Of a stretch of 54,293 nucleotides of DNA, positions 16,450 through 25,325 are shown one piece after another. Location of the stretch: assembly GCA_035455185.1 (NCBI GenBank), contig DATIFQ010000182.1, forward strand, positions 1-54,293, read 5' to 3'. The DNA is from JAEHDI01 sp035455185 (GTDB lineage Bacteria; Acidobacteriota; Terriglobia; Bryobacterales; Bryobacteraceae). The stretch's first letter is position 1, and each line of letters begins with the position of its first letter. The translations under genes and the position numbers were made by a program. Under the pieces are notes generated by a model. That model ran no database searches. It saw only the letters and a list, made by a program, of their open reading frames with translations, and was not told the origin of the DNA.

Positions 16450-17697
16450 CTACTTCGGCGCCTCACGCTTTTTGTACTTGAAAACCTTCCAGTCCTCGGA
16501 CGCGCGGCCGTTCAGGTCCCACATGATCTCGCCGTCGCGGATGGTCATTTCGGCGACTAGCAGCTTGTCTCCCGACATGCGAGCACCGGCGGCGTCGACA
16601 AAGCCGTACCTGCCTTTGTCGAGGCGTAGCACGGTGACGTCAGCGCCGGCGCCCACGTCGAGATGTCCGAGTTCAGGCCGTTTGATCGCTTGGGCGGCCT
16701 TCCATGTCGACCAGAGGACGACATTCTCGATGGACGAGCCGAGGTTCAAAACCTTCGACATGACGTTGATCATGTCCTTCATGCCGGCGTTCATGCTGCC
16801 GCTGTGGAGGTCGGTGGAGATCACGTCCGGGTCGAAGCCTTCGCGGAACGCCGGCACGGCGACGTACCAGTAGAAGCTACCGCCGCCATGGCCGAGATCG
16901 AAGATGATTCCGCGCTTGCGCCCTGCCCACATTGCAGGGTTGACCTTGCCGCCGAGCAACTCATCGCGGTGCCCCGAGTAGCAGTGCGTGTAAATATCTC
17001 CGGGGCGCAGCTTTTCCGTTAGGAGAGCTGTGAGGTTGCGCTCCTTCGTCGTGTATCCGAAGTCCACCATGACGGGCATATCCGTGGCTTTCCCGGCTGC
17101 AACAGCCCGCTCCACCGAGAACCAGGCCGGCCCCTTGTAGTGCGCAGACTTGAAACCCACGACGACATCCTTGTGTTCACGCGCCATCTTGACCGTGGCT
17201 TCGACATCCATGTTTTTCGGGTCGTCCTCACCGCCGGGCTCGGGACCCATACCTCCGGCGGCGATGTTCAGCAGCGCCAGCACGCGCGTGCGGACTCGGT
17301 CGATGACGCGCTGCCGGAAGTCGGGAAAGTTGCGGTAGCCGGAGGTGCCCGCGTCCACCATCGTGGTGACGCCGGTCCGGAAGGAGAATGCATCCGGCTG
17401 AACGCTGCTGTCGCCGGTCAGAGCGCGCAGGCCGGTACCTGTGTAGACATGAACGTGGATATCGATCAAACCCGGTGTGACATAGAGGCCGCGCACGTCC
17501 GCGACGCGTTTCGCTTCGGAAGCAGGAATATCCGGCGCGACTTTGGCGATCTTGCCGCCCGCGATGGCGACATCCATGACCTTACTGATTCGGTTCTTCG
17601 GATCGATTACGTGCCCGCCCTTGAGCAGAAGGTCGTAAGCCGGCTGGGCTGAGAGAACGCCCGCCGCCGTTAAAGTGAGGAGAACGGTTCGAATCAT
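16450..17697 (-). CDS. Exported amidohydrolase/deacetylase family metallohydrolase
   Basis: A 415-residue protein with a signal peptide (MIRTVLLTLTAAGVLSAQ). It belongs to the dihydroorotase-like amidohydrolase superfamily: N-terminal YDLLLKGGHVIDPKN, metal motif DIHVHVY, a lysine in VVGFKSAHY that may be the carboxylated bridging residue, histidines in IYTHCYSGH, and aspartate in ISTDLHSG. The closest type I can name is the EF_0837/AHA_3915 deacetylase group acting on N-acyl amino compounds. Export is unusual for this group. The ATG at 17697 is chosen because it opens the signal peptide and has AAAGG upstream. Confidence 0.85.
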   Translation of the reverse strand: MIRTVLLTLTAAGVLSAQPAYDLLLKGGHVIDPKNRISKVMDVAIAGGKIAKVAPDIPASEAKRVADVRGLYVTPGLIDIHVHVYTGTGLRALTGDSSVQPDAFSFRTGVTTMVDAGTSGYRNFPDFRQRVIDRVRTRVLALLNIAAGGMGPEPGGEDDPKNMDVEATVKMAREHKDVVVGFKSAHYKGPAWFSVERAVAAGKATDMPVMVDFGYTTKERNLTALLTEKLRPGDIYTHCYSGHRDELLGGKVNPAMWAGRKRGIIFDLGHGGGSFYWYVAVPAFREGFDPDVISTDLHSGSMNAGMKDMINVMSKVLNLGSSIENVVLWSTWKAAQAIKRPELGHLDVGAGADVTVLRLDKGRYGFVDAAGARMSGDKLLVAEMTIRDGEIMWDLNGRASEDWKVFKYKKREAPK

Positions 17698-17771
17698 GAT
17701 TGCACCTTTCTGAAGAATCCTACTCCGGTCCCGGACCGCGCTGTTCCCGGAAGGACTGGCTCGATCGACGT

Positions 17772-19283
17772 TCACTGGTGGTTCGCACCGAGCGTTTCCC
17801 GCGCGGCCTTCTCCATCGCCGCTCTCGGCGCGCTCTCGCCAGTCCAGATTTCGAACTGGCGGACGGCCTGTTCAATGAACATCTCCAGGCCCGGGATCAC
17901 TTCTTTGCCCTGCTGCCGGGCGCGTCGAATGAGAAGCGTATCGAGCGGGTTATACACCATGTCGAAAACGAGATCCGCGGGGATGAGGTCTTCGAAGAAG
18001 CATTCGTCGACATGGGGAAACATGCCGAGCGGCGTGGCATGCACGAGCGCATCGAAACGTAAGGTCTCCAGTTGTTCTCGCGTTACCGCCTCGGCGCCGC
18101 CCGCCTTGGCGAGGGCGCGCACGCGGTCCGGATTGCGCCCCACAACGGAAACCTTCGCACCGGCGTCAGTGAGTGCGAACACTGCACTGCGAGCGGCGCC
18201 ACCGTTGCCCACGACCAGCACGGACGACCGATTCAGCCGCAGCCGCCGGGAGAGCGGTACGATCACACCCTCGGCGTCGGCGTTGGCGCCACGCCACTTT
18301 CCCGCTTTCCGCCACACCGTGTTCACGGCACCGATCCGGCGCGCCAACGGGTCGACGACGTCCAGGTAGCGGATGATCTTCTGCTTGTGCGGAATCGTCA
18401 CGCTGAAACCCGCAACCGGCAGTTTCTCGGCCATGGTGACAAAATCCCGCAGGTGGACCGGCGGCACGAGAAACGGCAGATAGACGGCGTCGACGCGCCG
18501 CGATTGGAAGGCCCGGTTATGGACCGCTGGCGAAATCGAGTGCCGGATCGGGTCCGCGATTACCCCGTAGATTCTGCCGCCCTTGGACAGCCTTTCGATC
18601 CGGTACAGGTGTCGCATCTGCTTCGCGCTCACCTGGCCGACGGCCGTACCCTCGGCCGTACAAGGCGCCGCATAGGTGAATAATCCACCGAACACCGGCG
18701 AAAGCACGCGAGTCGGGAAGCCCGCCTCGCCCATCGCCAGCAGAATCAGCCGGGCACGAGGGTGGGATTTCGCCAGCACCAGAACACGGAGGTTGTCGGA
18801 CGGCTTCCGCGCGGTCGTGACCACCTTGTAGGCGTCGGCCGGGACTTTCAGCATTCGCCGCAGCACCGTCTCGAGCGGTGGCGTTCCCTCAAAGTTGTGA
18901 TAGGAGATGATAAGGTTCGCGCCGGTTCTCAACGGCTCGAGCTTTGCGTTCACGCCCTCGGCGCTCTCAATTTCCACATCAACGGCCCGGGCGCCCGCAC
19001 TGACGGCGGCTTCGAGGATGTGAATCTGTTCTTCGATGCTGCCGTTGAAACGGCCGTGGTTCTGATGCCGGCGGCAGGTTGCCAGGATAGTGCATTCCGG
19101 GTGTTCTTCGAGGAATCCGGCAATAGCCCGGACGCCCTCGGCGGGGTCCGGAAGGTAATCCAGGCGAAATTCGAAAAACGTTTCGCCTTCGTCCAACTCC
19201 CGTCTTGCGTGCTCGGCGAGGGTCCCGGCATCGGCAAACCCAAGCGCAATACAGATCTGCGGCAGGGACTTTAGAGGCGGCAT
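17772..19283 (-). CDS. aroDE: Bifunctional 3-dehydroquinate dehydratase (type I) / shikimate dehydrogenase
   Basis: A 503-residue fusion catalysing two successive steps of the shikimate pathway. The N-terminal half (about 1-230) is type I dehydroquinase: catalytic histidine in LIISYHNFEG and Schiff-base lysine in DAYKVVTTA. The C-terminal half (about 235-503) is shikimate dehydrogenase: substrate motifs GVIADPIRHSISPAVHN and VTIPHKQKI with the catalytic lysine, NADP site VVGNGGAARSAVFAL, and the late DMVYNPLDTLL and GLEMFIEQA. This order matches the plant-type bifunctional enzyme. The ATG at 19283 is the first one compatible with the dehydroquinase fold. Confidence 0.93.
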   Translation of the reverse strand: MPPLKSLPQICIALGFADAGTLAEHARRELDEGETFFEFRLDYLPDPAEGVRAIAGFLEEHPECTILATCRRHQNHGRFNGSIEEQIHILEAAVSAGARAVDVEIESAEGVNAKLEPLRTGANLIISYHNFEGTPPLETVLRRMLKVPADAYKVVTTARKPSDNLRVLVLAKSHPRARLILLAMGEAGFPTRVLSPVFGGLFTYAAPCTAEGTAVGQVSAKQMRHLYRIERLSKGGRIYGVIADPIRHSISPAVHNRAFQSRRVDAVYLPFLVPPVHLRDFVTMAEKLPVAGFSVTIPHKQKIIRYLDVVDPLARRIGAVNTVWRKAGKWRGANADAEGVIVPLSRRLRLNRSSVLVVGNGGAARSAVFALTDAGAKVSVVGRNPDRVRALAKAGGAEAVTREQLETLRFDALVHATPLGMFPHVDECFFEDLIPADLVFDMVYNPLDTLLIRRARQQGKEVIPGLEMFIEQAVRQFEIWTGESAPRAAMEKAARETLGANHQ

Positions 19284-19338
19284 CTGACTTCGGCGACGAA
19301 CCAGAATATCACGAACCGCTGCGCCCGCAGCCTCGAAA

Positions 19339-20070
19339 TCACTGCCCCGGCTGGGCTGCCTGCCGAAGCTTGTCTCGCCAGGCATCGAGAATCGAGGCGG
19401 TGGCCGTGGCGCCGAACCGGTCTGCACCGGCGGCGTAAACATCCATGGCCTTGTCGAGGGTGCGAACCCCGCCGGCCGCCTTGACCTTCACGGAAGGCCC
19501 GGAGTGGGCCCGCATCAGCCGCAGATCCTCCAACGTGGCGCCTGATGGGGCAAAGCCCGTCGAGGTCTTTACGAAATCCGCACCGGCGCGAGTCGAGATC
19601 TTGCAGGCGATGATCTTGAGCTCGTCGGTAAGGTAGGCGTTTTCAAAGATGACCTTCAGTAGCGCGCCGGATTCGTGGCAGGCGGCGGCCATCTGGCTCA
19701 GTTCAGTTTCGACGTATTGGAAGCGTCGGGAGAGCAGCTTACCGATATTGATCACCATGTCGATCTCCCGCGCGCCGCGCCGCAGAAGATCGCGTGTCTC
19801 ATAGAGTTTTGCCGCCGTGGCGGCCGATCCGTGCGGAAACCCGGCGACCGTGCCGACCGGCACCCCGCTGTCACGCATCCACTGCACGGCCAGGTCGACG
19901 TCCGCCGGACGGACGGTGACGGTCGCCACGCGGTATTCACGAGCCAGCCGGCAGCCCTGCTCGACCTCTTCCTCGGTGAGCTCGGGCCGCAACAGCGAGT
20001 GGTCGATCATCCCGGCCAGCGCTTCATACGTGGAAATCGGGGGACGGACCTGTGGACTTTCGGTATTCAT
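19339..20070 (-). CDS. deoC: Deoxyribose-phosphate aldolase
   Basis: A 243-residue class I aldolase that splits 2-deoxyribose 5-phosphate into glyceraldehyde 3-phosphate and acetaldehyde in deoxynucleoside catabolism. Family motifs: IDHSLLRPELTEEEV at the start, the aspartate-bearing EIDMVINIG, Schiff-base lysine in ADFVKTSTGF, and the second lysine in VKAAGGVR. A GGAG site precedes the ATG. It is encoded 30 bases downstream of cpoB and 55 bases upstream of the aroDE start on the same strand, so it is probably read through from the Tol-Pal operon. Confidence 0.95.
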   Translation of the reverse strand: MNTESPQVRPPISTYEALAGMIDHSLLRPELTEEEVEQGCRLAREYRVATVTVRPADVDLAVQWMRDSGVPVGTVAGFPHGSAATAAKLYETRDLLRRGAREIDMVINIGKLLSRRFQYVETELSQMAAACHESGALLKVIFENAYLTDELKIIACKISTRAGADFVKTSTGFAPSGATLEDLRLMRAHSGPSVKVKAAGGVRTLDKAMDVYAAGADRFGATATASILDAWRDKLRQAAQPGQ

Positions 20071-20100
20071 CGAAACAGTCTCCAGGAAGGCGCGAGCCGG

Positions 20101-20967
20101 CTAGCGGGTACGCTTCGATTTCGCCGGGCTGACCGGCAGCCCCATCGCTTTCAGTTGTGCCTTCGCCTTCGCCGACAATTCACTTTCCGGGTAGCGCTTG
20201 ATCAGAGTGTAGAACTCATCGCGCGCCTTGACGCGCTGGTTCATTTTGATCAGCGACATGCCTTTCATGTAGTGCGCATCCGGCGTTTTATCGTTTTCCT
20301 GGTATTTTTCGAGCACCAGATCGAAAGCCCTGACAGCTTCCGCATGTTGGCCTTGAAGATAGAGGATCTCACCGATGTAATACTGCGCGTTGGGAGCAAG
20401 CGTTGTGCCGCCGAACTGTGCGACATAGTCCGTGAAGCCTTTGAGGGCCAACTCGAGGTTTCCGCCGTTCTTGTCACGCAACGCGCCCTGGTAAAGCTGT
20501 TCGGCAGATGCGCCGCCCGGTCCGCCGCCCTCGCCAGGCGGCACCGGAGGAGCCTGGAGGGTCCGCACGGCGGTATTTACGTCAACCATCTGTTGCTCAA
20601 GCTTGCCAAACCGGACGTTGAGGCTGTCTATAGACTCCTTGAGCGCCAGCATCTGCGTGGAGAGTTGATCGACCTTGCTGTTGATGCCGGCCACTGGCTG
20701 GGAGACGCTCTTCTCCTGCTCTCGGAGCCGGTCCCGGACGTTATTCTCCAGCACGGCGAGAGATGTGTTCGCCTTGTTGATGCTGTCGAGCGACTGTTGA
20801 ACGAGCAGCGTCATCTGCGCCAGTTTCTCGTCCAGCGTGCGCTGCATTGTGCGGACCTGGTCCTGGAGAATTGCGATGTCCCGCTGCAATTCGACGTACT
20901 CCTTGCGTTGCGCAAAGGCCAGGAAGGGCCACAAGAACAGCAACAGAGTCAGAACACACGTCTTCAT
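20101..20967 (-). CDS. cpoB: Tol-Pal system protein CpoB (YbgF)
   Basis: A 288-residue periplasmic protein: signal peptide (MKTCVLTLLLFLWPFLAFAQ), a long N-terminal coiled coil (roughly residues 25-140, much longer than in E. coli), a proline/glycine linker (PPVPPGEGGGPGGA), and three C-terminal TPRs (YQGALRDKNGGNLELALKGF onward). In E. coli CpoB links Tol function to peptidoglycan synthesis at division. The ATG at 20967 has GGGAG upstream. It is the last gene of the Tol-Pal cluster, separated from pal by a short gap with a hairpin. Confidence 0.9.
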   Translation of the reverse strand: MKTCVLTLLLFLWPFLAFAQRKEYVELQRDIAILQDQVRTMQRTLDEKLAQMTLLVQQSLDSINKANTSLAVLENNVRDRLREQEKSVSQPVAGINSKVDQLSTQMLALKESIDSLNVRFGKLEQQMVDVNTAVRTLQAPPVPPGEGGGPGGASAEQLYQGALRDKNGGNLELALKGFTDYVAQFGGTTLAPNAQYYIGEILYLQGQHAEAVRAFDLVLEKYQENDKTPDAHYMKGMSLIKMNQRVKARDEFYTLIKRYPESELSAKAKAQLKAMGLPVSPAKSKRTR

Positions 20968-20993
20968 CGTGCTCTCCCGATTACAGGACGCCA

Positions 20994-21020
20994 CGGGCTG
21001 GAAGCTGCGCCTCCAGCCCG
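20994..21020 (-). repeat. Intercistronic hairpin between pal and cpoB
   Basis: CGGGCTGGA (20994-21002) pairs perfectly with TCCAGCCCG (21012-21020) around a nine-base loop. It lies between the pal stop codon (21035) and the cpoB start (20967). No T tract follows, so it may stabilise the upstream message or reduce read-through, not end transcription. Confidence 0.5.
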
Positions 21021-21034
21021 CGGGATTAACTCAG

Positions 21035-21808
21035 CTACTGGCCGGCCACGAAGTGGACGCGGCGGTTCCTCTGCCAGCAGTCCTCGTTGGACTCGGTGCA
21101 CTGAGGCCGCTCTTTGCCGTAACTGATCGTGTTCAGCTTGTCGGCCGGTACTCCCATCTGCACGAGGAACTCCTTGCCGGCGGTGGCACGGCGGTCGCCG
21201 AGACCGAGGTTGTACTCCGCGGAGCCGCGTTCGTCGCAATGACCCTCAAGAGTGATCTTCGCCTCTGGAAAGTCGCGGAAGATGTCCCGAAGAGCCTCGG
21301 CGTTGCGGGTCAGCGTGGCCCTCGCGTCCTCGCGAATATCGAACTTGTCGTAGTCGAAGAACGCATCCTGGACCTCCGTCGACAGCCGCTCGCTCAGACT
21401 TTTCTTCGGCGGCGGCGGTGGCGGCGGTGGCGGTGGCGGCGGCACGGTTACCCTGACGGTGGCGGACTGCGTCTCGGTTCCACCCGGACCCTTGGCGGTC
21501 AGCGTATACGTCGTCGTGTCGTTCGGGAACACCCGGCGGTCGCCGGTTGCTGGCACGGAGCCGATTCCCTGGCTGATCGTCACATCGGTTGCATTGCTGG
21601 TCGCCCAGCGCAACGTCGCAGACTGCCCGCGCTCGATCGTCGACGGCTCGGCGACAAACTGAGAAATCGTCGGTCTTGCCGGCGGGGGCGGCGCTTCTTC
21701 CTTGGGCGGTGGCGGTGGTGGCGGTGGCGCCACCTTCTTTTTGCAGCCTGCCACGAGCAGAATCAGGGAGAACCCCAATAACAGAATGCTGATGTTTCGT
21801 TTGCTCAT
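21035..21808 (-). CDS. pal: Peptidoglycan-associated lipoprotein with Ig-like insert
   Basis: A 257-residue outer-membrane lipoprotein. The lipobox is LVAGC at about residue 22. After a polyproline tract comes an extra beta-sandwich-like domain (ISQFVAEPSTIERGQSATLRW through SATVRVTV, about residues 48-122) of the kind found in Ig-like bacterial domains, then a second run of twelve prolines, then the OmpA/Pal domain: FFDYDKFDIREDA, EGHCDERGSAEYN and RRVHFVAG. The OmpA domain anchors the outer membrane to peptidoglycan. The extra domain roughly doubles the distance between lipid anchor and peptidoglycan-binding domain. Confidence 0.93.
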   Translation of the reverse strand: MSKRNISILLLGFSLILLVAGCKKKVAPPPPPPPPKEEAPPPPARPTISQFVAEPSTIERGQSATLRWATSNATDVTISQGIGSVPATGDRRVFPNDTTTYTLTAKGPGGTETQSATVRVTVPPPPPPPPPPPPKKSLSERLSTEVQDAFFDYDKFDIREDARATLTRNAEALRDIFRDFPEAKITLEGHCDERGSAEYNLGLGDRRATAGKEFLVQMGVPADKLNTISYGKERPQCTESNEDCWQRNRRVHFVAGQ

Positions 21809-21847
21809 CCTGAACTTCGCCTCCTATGAATCACGAACTCTCAAATT

Positions 21848-23236
21848 CTACTTCCACACTGGCCGCAAGTTGCTGCCCTGCGTGGTGAGCTTCCGCAACT
21901 GCGTGCCGTCAGCGAGCATCGTCCAAATCTGGTTCCCACCCTCACGATTGGAGGAGAAGGCCAAATGGCGGCCATCTGGGGCCCAGACCGGGTTTTCGTT
22001 ACGACCGGCGCCGTGCGTCAATTGCACGAACTGACGCGTTGCGACATCCATCACAAAGATGTTGTAATTGCCTGGCGCAAAGCCTCGCGTCCACGAGAAT
22101 GCCACGTGCTGTCCGTCAGGGTGCCAGGAGGGATTCACTGCGTCTCCTTCCCCTGAGGTCAGCCTCTGGACGTCGGCTCCGTCCAAGTTCATTTTATACA
22201 ACTGCGGAATGCCGGAGCGCCCCGAGACGAATACGATCTCGTTGCCCGTCTTCGGGTTCACTTTCGGCTCAATGTCGATTGTGTTCGTATACGTTAGCCG
22301 CTTCAGGCCGCTTCCATCGGCGTTGCAGATGTAAAGCTGCGCATAACTGCCAGCCGCGGTCGATGAAAACACGATCCTCCCGCCGTCCGGCGTGAAGTCC
22401 GGGGTCGCGTTCATCGAGGCTGTCTGGTTGTAGAACGGCAATCGACCACCTGTCACAAGCGAATGCAACAATATAACAGGGTTGCCCCTGCTATAGCTAG
22501 TAAAGGCAATCTTCGTTCCGTCCGGAGAAACAGCCGGCATCAGCGAAAGCGACTTGTACGTGGTCAACCGCTTCTGGTTCGATCCGTCCGAATCCATCAC
22601 CCAGATCTCACGCTGGCCTCTTCCGGTACGGTCTGAATCAAAGTAGATTTTTGAACCCAGCAGGCTCTTGTAGCCGAACTGGGCCATGATGTCCGAAGCG
22701 AATTCGTGGGCGACTTTGCGCGCGCCCGTCTCGTCCATCGTGCCGAAATAAATCTTGCCGAACACCTGGGCGTTGTTGAGGTCCTGCTGCGTGACGTTGT
22801 AGAGCCAGCCGAAGAGTACAAGACGGTCGCCCTGCACGCCCGCGTACCCCACCGTGAGGTATGTCGCGTTGGTGGGCGGCCCTGCCCAATCCGTCAGCCA
22901 CAGGCCCGTCGCCGCAGGCGGAGCCGGCGGCCGGCCGCGTCCGGGCTTGGGCGGTTCCGGTGGCTTCCGGAAGTCCTGCGGGCGCTGGGGGACCTCGATC
23001 GGGTACATCGTCTTCGGGACCATGCGGAACAGGCCCGAAGTTTCCAGGTCGGCAAAAAGCGTCTCGTTAAAGGCGCCCATGAAGGGTTGCGCACCGCCGG
23101 AGCCGCGAAGGTCCGGCACGGCGATTGCCGCGCGCTCCCCCTTCGTGATCTTGATCAGAATGTCGCTTTGCTGGGCGGCCACAACAAGCGCAATGCCCAG
23201 CGCACAAGCAGTGGCCGTCAGGTATCGTGTTTTCAT
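21848..23236 (-). CDS. tolB: Tol-Pal system beta-propeller protein TolB
   Basis: A 462-residue periplasmic protein: signal peptide (MKTRYLTATACALGIALVVAA), the N-terminal TolB domain (IAVPDLRGSGGA, then FADLETSGLFRMV), and a C-terminal six-bladed propeller with repeated WxPDGxxIAFxS signatures (MPAVSPDGTKIAFTS, NPSWHPDGQHVAFSW, NPVWAPDGRHLAFSS). TolB interacts with Pal and signals to TolA. It is odd in carrying a proline-rich insertion (PQRPQDFRKPPEPPKPGRGR) in the N-terminal domain. Its start codon overlaps the stop of the preceding gene (ATGA). Confidence 0.95.
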   Translation of the reverse strand: MKTRYLTATACALGIALVVAAQQSDILIKITKGERAAIAVPDLRGSGGAQPFMGAFNETLFADLETSGLFRMVPKTMYPIEVPQRPQDFRKPPEPPKPGRGRPPAPPAATGLWLTDWAGPPTNATYLTVGYAGVQGDRLVLFGWLYNVTQQDLNNAQVFGKIYFGTMDETGARKVAHEFASDIMAQFGYKSLLGSKIYFDSDRTGRGQREIWVMDSDGSNQKRLTTYKSLSLMPAVSPDGTKIAFTSYSRGNPVILLHSLVTGGRLPFYNQTASMNATPDFTPDGGRIVFSSTAAGSYAQLYICNADGSGLKRLTYTNTIDIEPKVNPKTGNEIVFVSGRSGIPQLYKMNLDGADVQRLTSGEGDAVNPSWHPDGQHVAFSWTRGFAPGNYNIFVMDVATRQFVQLTHGAGRNENPVWAPDGRHLAFSSNREGGNQIWTMLADGTQLRKLTTQGSNLRPVWK

Positions 23237-24018
23237 CGCCTCAATTGAAACCAGAATTCGATTCTCGCATCATTCCGTTCGTAACCCGCCGGCAGCGGCG
23301 GGAACGGACTTGCTTCATAGATCGCCCGCAGCGCCGAGTAGTCGAGCGCACGGTTGCCGCTCGACTGCTCCAGCCGCACGTCGGTAGTCGAACCATTGCG
23401 ATAAATGACGAACGTAACGATGGCGGGAGGCGCGGTTTGGAGCCTGGGGTCTACGTCGTCCGTACGCCATTTCTGGGCGACTTTCTGCTCGAGCAGATCA
23501 CGATAGTATCCGAAACGATTGCCGAAAGCTCCTCCGGTTCCGATGCCAACGCCACCCGAACCGGTGCGTCCGACTAGCGGCGAGGAAAGCCCGCGGCCCG
23601 TGCTGCTGTAGACCTGTTCCGGACCGGTCTCGGGAGTCAGCCCCGACCGCCGGCTTTGCGTCGCTCTAGCTGGCCGTTTCGGCGTGCGTCCCTTGATCGC
23701 CACCGTGGCCGGATCGGGTTCCGGCGCCTTCACCGTCTCGACCTTCGCGGCCGGAGGCTCAGGCACGCTGGATTCGGTGTCGCTCGCCAGCGGATTCGGC
23801 ACTCCCCCCCGGGACGGCAGAGGAATCTGGCTCACCGGTGTTATGCCGACCGCACTTCCGCCAAGCGAATCCGGATGCCCCCACGACTCGGGCGCCCGCC
23901 GGGGGATCAGCCCCTGCAGAGCAAGGCCGGATATCAGAACGGCATGTAAGATCGTCGACACGCCGAGGGGCCTTCGCAGCGACTCTTGCCCCTCCAGGAT
24001 GTCGACGTGGGCCTTCAT
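23233..24018 (-). CDS. TonB/TolA-like energy transducer
   Basis: A 261-residue protein occupying the tolA position of the Tol cluster. It has one N-terminal membrane segment (VSTILHAVLISGLALQG), a proline/serine-rich periplasmic region (about 40-150) and a C-terminal TonB-type domain beginning RFGYYRDLLEQKVAQKW and containing VTFVIYRNGSTTDVRLEQSSGN and ASPFPPLPAGY. It would couple the TolQR proton motor to TolB/Pal. The C-terminal domain reads as TonB-like, as common in Tol clusters outside Proteobacteria, and the long alanine-rich helix of enterobacterial TolA is absent. Confidence 0.85.
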   Translation of the reverse strand: MKAHVDILEGQESLRRPLGVSTILHAVLISGLALQGLIPRRAPESWGHPDSLGGSAVGITPVSQIPLPSRGGVPNPLASDTESSVPEPPAAKVETVKAPEPDPATVAIKGRTPKRPARATQSRRSGLTPETGPEQVYSSTGRGLSSPLVGRTGSGGVGIGTGGAFGNRFGYYRDLLEQKVAQKWRTDDVDPRLQTAPPAIVTFVIYRNGSTTDVRLEQSSGNRALDYSALRAIYEASPFPPLPAGYERNDARIEFWFQLRR

Positions 24019-24054
24019 TTACTCACCGTAAGTAATAATTAACTGACTTTAATT

Positions 24055-24507
24055 CTAGCGCTTCCGCTCCGCCTCATCGACCGGCTGGGTAACAGCGTTC
24101 ACTTTGAGCCCAGCTTCGCCGAGCGCGCTCAGTACCTGGGCGATCGGATCCCACACCGTGCCTTTGTCCGCTCGCAAGTAGACAGCCTGAGCCTCTCCAA
24201 AGCGCTTTCGAACAGTTGCCGCCAGCTCGTTGATGTTGACTGGTTGCTCATTGAGATACAACCGTCCGTCAACGGTAATCGACACTACCGGGAGCTCATC
24301 GGCGCTGTCCTTGACCTGACGGACCTTCGGGACCTCCACCTCGAGGCCAAACTCCATCACGTGTGCAGTCAGCATGAAGATGATGAGCAGCACGAGCACG
24401 ACGTCGACGAGGGGAACAATGTTGATTTCCGACAGCGATCCGGCCCCGCGGAAGCGCCTGCGTCCGATGTACTGGCCGCCATTGGAGGAGTTCGCGGAGA
24501 AGGCCAT
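24055..24507 (-). CDS. tolR: TolR/ExbD-type biopolymer transport protein
   Basis: A 150-residue inner-membrane protein with one N-terminal membrane helix that carries the essential aspartate (INIVPLVDVVLVLLIIFML) and a periplasmic domain ending PVDEAERKR. With TolQ it forms the proton channel that energises the Tol system. It begins 3 bases after the tolQ stop. Confidence 0.93.
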   Translation of the reverse strand: MAFSANSSNGGQYIGRRRFRGAGSLSEINIVPLVDVVLVLLIIFMLTAHVMEFGLEVEVPKVRQVKDSADELPVVSITVDGRLYLNEQPVNINELAATVRKRFGEAQAVYLRADKGTVWDPIAQVLSALGEAGLKVNAVTQPVDEAERKR

Positions 24508-24510
24508 TCG

Positions 24511-25203
24511 TCAATCCTCGAAGTTGCGCTCAGCCAGGTTCATAAACTCGAGGGAGAAGTCATCCATGCGAGCGCCCATCTCCCGGATCACGTGGCCAAA
24601 GTGGTTATAGAATACGGCGGCTGGAATGGCGGCCGCGAGACCCATTGCCGTGGCGACGAGTGCGTCGGAGATGCCGGGCGCGACCGCGCGCAGGCTGGAT
24701 GCGCCTGCCTGGCCGATGGAATGAAACGCGTCGATAATGCCGAGCACGGTGCCGAACAGGCCGATAAATGGCGAGACGGAAGCCGTGGTAGCCAGCCAGT
24801 TCATGTTGCGCTCCAGTTTAGTCAGTTCCTCGCTGGTTCCAAGCTGGAGCGAGCGCTCGAGGGCTAGCTTGTTTCCGAGCGTCCCGCGGGCCTTCACCTG
24901 GCGCTCAACCTCTTCGTAGCCGAACTCGAACAGCGCTACCAACGGAGACTGGCGAAACTGCTCGCTCGCAAGCGCAACAGCCTCCAGTCCGTTGGCCTTG
25001 CGGAACGCCCGGAGAAAGCGAACGTTCGAGGTTCTCGCCTGCCGGAAGACATTCCACTTCGAGAAGATCACCGCCCACGAAACGACGGAGAACACCAGCA
25101 GAATGACCAGAACGGCCTTGCTAATCAGACTGGTACGCATCACGAGATCCAAGATGCTCACCTGAATCCAGAAAGCGGCGGCGCTTGAGAGTATCGTCAA
25201 CAC
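24511..25203 (-). CDS. tolQ: TolQ/ExbB-type proton channel protein
   Basis: A 230-residue protein with three predicted membrane helices: one near residues 10-45 and a hairpin pair containing SVSPFIGLFGTVLGIIDAF and ALVATAMGLAAAIPAAVFYN, both highly conserved in the TolQ/ExbB/MotA family. It forms the stator ring with TolR. It is the first gene of the cluster. The frame opens with GTG at 25203 followed immediately by TTG; an AAGGAG site spaced 5 bases from the TTG favours 25200 as the true start. Confidence 0.94.
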   Translation of the reverse strand: MLTILSSAAAFWIQVSILDLVMRTSLISKAVLVILLVFSVVSWAVIFSKWNVFRQARTSNVRFLRAFRKANGLEAVALASEQFRQSPLVALFEFGYEEVERQVKARGTLGNKLALERSLQLGTSEELTKLERNMNWLATTASVSPFIGLFGTVLGIIDAFHSIGQAGASSLRAVAPGISDALVATAMGLAAAIPAAVFYNHFGHVIREMGARMDDFSLEFMNLAERNFED

Positions 25204-25311
25204 CTCTCCTTTCTCAAAAGACCATGATAATGCACCCGCCGTTCGTTCGCGCCACCGGCATTACAACAAAGATGGTCTATTTTGTTTTTTCTTCCGGCGC
25301 TCGCATTCCCT

Positions 25312-25317
25312 TATAAT
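25312..25317 (+). promoter_or_regulatory. -10 element of recN (predicted leaderless transcript)
   Basis: A perfect TATAAT ends 8 bases before the recN ATG at 25326, and no Shine-Dalgarno sequence fits between. Transcription would begin at or within two bases of the start codon. No good -35 hexamer is found at 16-18 bases. Confidence 0.5.
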
Positions 25318-25325
25318 GCCCTCGG

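Noticed and set aside
25217..25278. Inverted repeat AGACCAT...ATGGTCT as an SOS operator of recN
   Set aside because: The arms are 46 bases apart, far from the compact LexA box, so it is probably chance.
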